Of a stretch of 8,502 bases of DNA, positions 6,111 through 8,502 are shown piece after piece (position 1 is the first letter of the stretch; every line of letters starts with the position of its first letter). The position numbers were made by a program, and so were the translations under genes. Below the pieces are notes generated by a model. The model saw nothing but the letters and a program-made list of their open reading frames with translations, did not search any database and was not told the DNA's origin. The DNA is taken from the NCBI GenBank assembly GCA_013824215.1, contig PNNM01000044.1, forward strand, positions 1-8,502. Reading direction: 5' to 3'. This stretch comes from Coriobacteriaceae bacterium. Lineage in GTDB: Bacteria; Actinomycetota; Coriobacteriia; Anaerosomatales; D1FN1-002.

Positions 6111-7126
6111 GACATGCCCCGGAGCATCTCCGTCAACGCGGCCTGCACCCGCTCGTCGGTGTCGTCTCGCAGCGAGAGGAACAACGAGAGCCGGTCCACG
6201 GCCGGTCCGTCGGAGAGCACACGCGGGTCGTAGGACCAGACCTCGGTCTCCTCTTCGCCTTCCTCTCGGGCGACGATCGCCCATCGGTCGTCGACCGCTC
6301 GGCGGATCGCTTCGATCTCGCGCGCCTGCAACGCACCTATCGCACGCGCCGGCGCCACAGGTGCAGCGAGTTGGCTGTACTCGGCCAGCGCGCTCAGTCC
6401 CGCGCGCAGCCGCGGTGCATCCCCCCACTCGACGGCGGGCACGGCCACGCGACGCACGACAGGTGTGCGGAGACGCGACTGCGCGGCCTCCCACGTCTCG
6501 CGCGGACCGGCAGCCAATCGGAACGTCTTCGCTCGTCCGGCCTTGGTCGCCGCGATGAGTCCGGCTGCGTCAAGCTCGGCCACCGCCCGGCTCATCGTCA
6601 TCAGGGTGTAGCCCAGGGCGGACGCTACATCGCTGGCGGTCAGCGTGCCTCCGGGGGTGCGATGGAGTAGGCGCAGCAGCAGGAGTTGGGCCGACGGTCG
6701 CAGATGTTCGCGCTCGGGCGGCGGGGCCGTCGTACGCTCGCGGAAGTCGAAGCCCAGGTCAGGCAGGTAGAGTTGCGCACCGGGCACCACGAACGCGATA
6801 CCTCGCTGGACCAGCCGCTGGCGAACGTAGGACGGGATGCTGCGGAAGACCGCGACGGTCGTTCCCGCCCAGTGCGTCCCGAGCGCATCGATGTGCTTCT
6901 GCAGTGCGCGCGGAGCGACGGGCTCATCTGCGAGGAGCCACAGCACCGGAACGCCCCCGAGCTCGGCCTGCATCAGGCGATACGCCCCACTCAAGTACGG
7001 CGGCAGCTGGTCCGCGATCGGCCAAGGGCGCAGACCGATCGTGACGTGCAAGGTCCGCGCGACGTACGCCTCGGCGGCGTCGGCGAGGTCGTGGGGCGTA
7101 TCTGATGTCCGCGTCGTTTCTAACAT
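6104..7126 (-). CDS. winged-helix AbiEi-like antitoxin / autorepressor
   Basis: The 340-residue product has three parts. Residues 1-140 form an alpha/beta region that includes VPVLWLLADE (59-68) and RGIAFVVPGAQLYLPDLGFDFRE split over 108-130. Residues about 143-204 form a winged helix-turn-helix of MarR type (SDVASALGYTLMTMSRAVAELDAAGLI, 165-191, then a basic wing). Residues 205-340 are a largely helical C-terminal domain ending in an acidic patch EEGEEETEVWSYDPR near 290-305. AbiEi antitoxins neutralise AbiEii toxins and repress their own promoter by binding inverted repeats; here the wHTH lies in the middle rather than at the N terminus. ATG 7126 has no ribosome-binding site but is about 9 nt from a -10 box, so the message may be leaderless. 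It was also considered as a plain MarR-like regulator; the overlap with the nucleotidyltransferase gene makes an antitoxin more likely. Confidence 0.7.
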   Translation of the reverse strand: MLETTRTSDTPHDLADAAEAYVARTLHVTIGLRPWPIADQLPPYLSGAYRLMQAELGGVPVLWLLADEPVAPRALQKHIDALGTHWAGTTVAVFRSIPSYVRQRLVQRGIAFVVPGAQLYLPDLGFDFRERTTAPPPEREHLRPSAQLLLLRLLHRTPGGTLTASDVASALGYTLMTMSRAVAELDAAGLIAATKAGRAKTFRLAAGPRETWEAAQSRLRTPVVRRVAVPAVEWGDAPRLRAGLSALAEYSQLAAPVAPARAIGALQAREIEAIRRAVDDRWAIVAREEGEEETEVWSYDPRVLSDGPAVDRLSLFLSLRDDTDERVQAALTEMLRGMSW

Positions 7127-7135
7127 GATGCGTGC

Positions 7136-7160
7136 ACACTAACATGCGTGATGTTAGTGT
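7136..7160. promoter_or_regulatory. operator: perfect 10-bp inverted repeat with 5-bp spacer
   Basis: ACACTAACAT (7136-7145) and ATGTTAGTGT (7151-7160) are exact reverse complements separated by GCGTG. The repeat lies directly upstream of the winged-helix gene and covers its predicted -10 box and the edge of its -35 box. A third half-site, CTAACAT (7120-7126), repeats the left arm 19 bp away and contains the start codon of that gene. This is the layout expected for an autorepressor of an AbiE-like operon. Confidence 0.75.
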
Positions 7161-7164
7161 TCAA
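7136..7164 (-). promoter_or_regulatory. predicted promoter of the toxin-antitoxin unit
   Basis: On the minus strand TTGAAC (7164-7159) and TAGTGT (7141-7136) are separated by 17 bp, giving a reasonable -35 and a weaker TAnnnT -10. Transcription would start near 7129-7127, within three nucleotides of the ATG at 7126, which explains why no ribosome-binding site is seen. The inverted repeat lies on top of it. Confidence 0.5.
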
Positions 7165-7258
7165 TCCACGTGTTACCTCCGACCCCCTCCGGGAACCTCC
7201 CGCACCCACCGGAAGTAGACGGGAAGGCCCGACCGGGTCCCGACGCGCGCGTCGTTGG

Positions 7259-7264
7259 TAGACT
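7259..7264 (+). promoter_or_regulatory. -10 box of the secreted coiled-coil/RlpA-like gene
   Basis: TAGACT is followed 7 nt later by GTG 7272, the start that gives a clean signal peptide. This spacing is what a leaderless actinobacterial transcript would show. I see no clear -35 element 16-19 bp upstream. Confidence 0.5.
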
Positions 7265-7271
7265 GGTGGCC

Positions 7272-8180
7272 GTGTCTCTTCGACGGACGATACGTCTGGC
7301 GCTCGCCGCCGCGCTCGCGACATGCCTCGTGGGGCCGCACCTCGCCCCAGCGGTGGCGGCGCCCTCCTCCGACCAGCCGGCAGCGGACCGTGCGCGCGTG
7401 GGCCGCGCCGTCCAGCGGCTCGAGACGGCGTGCGCGAAGTCCGCGCGCGCCCATGCCAGCGTGGAGCGGGCCTCGGCGGAGCTGGACCGCATCGTGGCCG
7501 ATCAGCAGCGGGCCCGTGCACGGCTGCGCGCACGGGTGCGCACGATGTACCGCTCGGGCGACGCTCCCGTCATCTCGACTCTGCTGAGCGCCTCGACGTT
7601 CCAGGGGCTCGCGGCGCGCATGGACCTGCTCCAGCGGATGAGCAGGCAGGACGCCGAGGACCTCCGCACGCTGGCGATCGCACGCGCCGAGGTGGAACGA
7701 GCGGCGGCTCGCTCGATGGAGCTGCAGGCCGCCGAGGCCCGGGCCTTCGACGCGACCGCGCGTGAGGTCGCCCGCGCGCGCACGGAACTGGCGGCGAGCC
7801 AGTCCGCGCTCAGAGACTACGAGACCAGAGCGGCCGCCGGCGCCAAGAAGCCTGTCGCGCCGAAGCGGAGCGATCCGATGCAGCGGCTGCGCGGATCGGG
7901 TGAGTGGAAGACCGCGGTCGCGTCCCACTACGGGCGCTCGTTCACGGGGCGCGGCGCGAGCGGCGAGACGATCGGCCCCTACTCGATGATCGTCGCCCAC
8001 CGGACGCTGCCGTTCGGCACGCTCATCGAGTTCGAGTACCGCGGCAAGCGCGCTGTCGCGCGTGTCGCCGACCGTGGCCCGCACACGCCCGGCCGGGTCT
8101 TCGACCTGGGTCCCGGCGTGGTCCGGACCCTCGACTTCGCCGGCGTGAACGAAGTCCTGTACCGCATCATCGCGCGCTGA
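7272..8180 (+). CDS. secreted coiled-coil protein with C-terminal RlpA-like double-psi beta-barrel
   Basis: With GTG 7272 the product has 302 residues. Residues 1-30 are a Sec signal peptide (SLRR, Ala/Leu-rich core, AVAA before Pro31). Residues about 38-190 are a long charged heptad region with the pattern RTMYRSG...LLSAS-F-L-R..LL.RMSRQDAEDL seen in PcsB/NlpC-P60-associated coiled coils. A short Lys/Pro linker follows, and residues 210-302 form an RlpA-like barrel: ASHYGRSFTGRGASGE, VAHRTLPFGT and VADRGPHTPGRVFDLGPG. RlpA of Pseudomonas is a lytic transglycosylase for peptidoglycan lacking stem peptides. Here the Glu of SGE, the His of AHRTLP and the Asp of DRGP are kept, but the Asp three residues after the Glu is Gly, so activity is uncertain. 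The likely site of action is the cell wall, perhaps in division or remodelling. GTG 7266 and an upstream ATG at 7170 are alternative starts; the latter would put 34 polar residues before the signal and is unlikely. Confidence 0.8.
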   Translation: MSLRRTIRLALAAALATCLVGPHLAPAVAAPSSDQPAADRARVGRAVQRLETACAKSARAHASVERASAELDRIVADQQRARARLRARVRTMYRSGDAPVISTLLSASTFQGLAARMDLLQRMSRQDAEDLRTLAIARAEVERAAARSMELQAAEARAFDATAREVARARTELAASQSALRDYETRAAAGAKKPVAPKRSDPMQRLRGSGEWKTAVASHYGRSFTGRGASGETIGPYSMIVAHRTLPFGTLIEFEYRGKRAVARVADRGPHTPGRVFDLGPGVVRTLDFAGVNEVLYRIIAR

Positions 8181-8221
8181 GCGGGCCGGGAATCCACACT
8201 CTCGTCGGTGGGCCCCGTCGC

Positions 8222-8502
8222 TCAGACCAACGCGTCCGCTGCCGACTCGCCCGCCATCTCCCACTCGAGCGCCTCGCGCTTGCCGTCAAGGACGTCGAGG
8301 ATCGCGCGCGCCGCGTCTCCCGGATCGGGATGGACGAGAAGCCGAGCACCCAGCAGCGACGAGATGCCGTCGCCGCAGAAGAAGTCCACCATCGAGTTGC
8401 GGTCGGCCAACGTTCCCTGGTCCCCCGACGTGGCCGACGGTCCCATGGCGGGGATCGGCAGTTGCGGGGAGAGGCCCACGACCGTCGTGATGCCGTGCGC
8501 GA
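8222..8502 (-). CDS. C-terminal part of an unrecognised protein (5' end outside the window)
   Basis: The frame is open to the window edge and ends at 8222, giving about 92 residues. The visible start reads AHGITTVVGLSPQLPIPAMGP, then a region with D-RNSMVDFFCGDG-ISSLLGARLL, and ends in a helical, acidic tail (DPGDAARAILDVLDGKREALEWEM). Codon use is like that of the neighbours and the composition is that of a soluble globular protein, so I believe it is a real coding end. I do not recognise the family. A GTG at 8479 exists but the coding pattern continues beyond it, so it is not a likely start. It is convergent with the secreted RlpA-like gene, 41 bp away. Confidence 0.6.
   Translation of the reverse strand, partial: AHGITTVVGLSPQLPIPAMGPSATSGDQGTLADRNSMVDFFCGDGISSLLGARLLVHPDPGDAARAILDVLDGKREALEWEMAGESAADALV

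Noticed and set aside
6111..6494. Upstream extension of the nucleotidyltransferase frame
   Set aside because: This part is Arg-rich shadow sequence within the antitoxin gene; ATG 6110 has a ribosome-binding site and starts at the family-like N terminus.
8182..8217. Possible terminator hairpin CGGGCC / GGCCCCG between the last two convergent genes
   Set aside because: The stem is only about six pairs with a bulge and a 23-nt loop and there is no T-tract, so it is within chance for this GC content.
7173..8264. Long minus-strand open frame opposite the secreted RlpA-like gene
   Set aside because: The plus-strand product has a signal peptide, a coiled coil and a conserved barrel; the antisense frame has none and would run through the convergent junction.

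Overview
The window is high-GC, densely packed bacterial DNA. Three things suggest an anaerobic member of the Actinomycetota (the Coriobacteriia / deep-branching anaerobic actinobacteria come to mind). They are the base composition, two apparent leaderless starts just downstream of TAnnnT-type -10 boxes (7126 minus and 7272 plus), and an oxygen-sensitive acyl-CoA-dehydratase-activase type gene set. The taxonomic call is inference; there is no rRNA or marker gene here.

Layout. 1-453 (+) is the 3' part of a small VanZ/DUF2238-like membrane protein. 596-5261 (+) reads as one operon: a Tat-type lipoprotein of the SagB/nitroreductase flavoprotein family; two paralogous DUF2229-type proteins (COG3580-like and COG3581-like); an ATPase activase of the BadF/BcrA/HgdC family with an extra five-cysteine tail; a possible 49-codon ORF; and a short, divergent thymidylate synthase. 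The first four genes are tightly spaced or overlapping (13-nt gap, 14-bp overlap, 8-bp overlap). 5262-5348 is a short convergent junction with an imperfect hairpin.

5349-7126 (-) is a two-gene unit that looks like a type IV (AbiE-like) toxin-antitoxin system. A winged-helix regulator/antitoxin comes first, overlapping by 7 bp a nucleotidyltransferase toxin with a GG...TKDLD active-site motif. Its upstream region carries a perfect 10-bp inverted repeat covering the predicted promoter and a third copy of the half-site that contains the start codon, which indicates autoregulation. 7272-8180 (+), divergent from this unit, encodes a secreted protein with a PcsB-like coiled coil followed by an RlpA-like double-psi beta-barrel, probably a cell-wall protein. 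8222-8502 (-) is the C-terminal end of a gene I do not recognise.

How they may work together. The activase uses ATP hydrolysis to push electrons at very low potential into an Fe-S partner; here the obvious partners are the two adjacent paralogous cysteine-containing subunits, with no classical dehydratase in view. This split three-gene set matches domains that other anaerobes carry as one very long fused protein. Its substrate is unknown, and its operon link to an exported flavoprotein and a variant thymidylate synthase is the most unusual point in the window. The AbiE-like pair is a separate defence or stability module.
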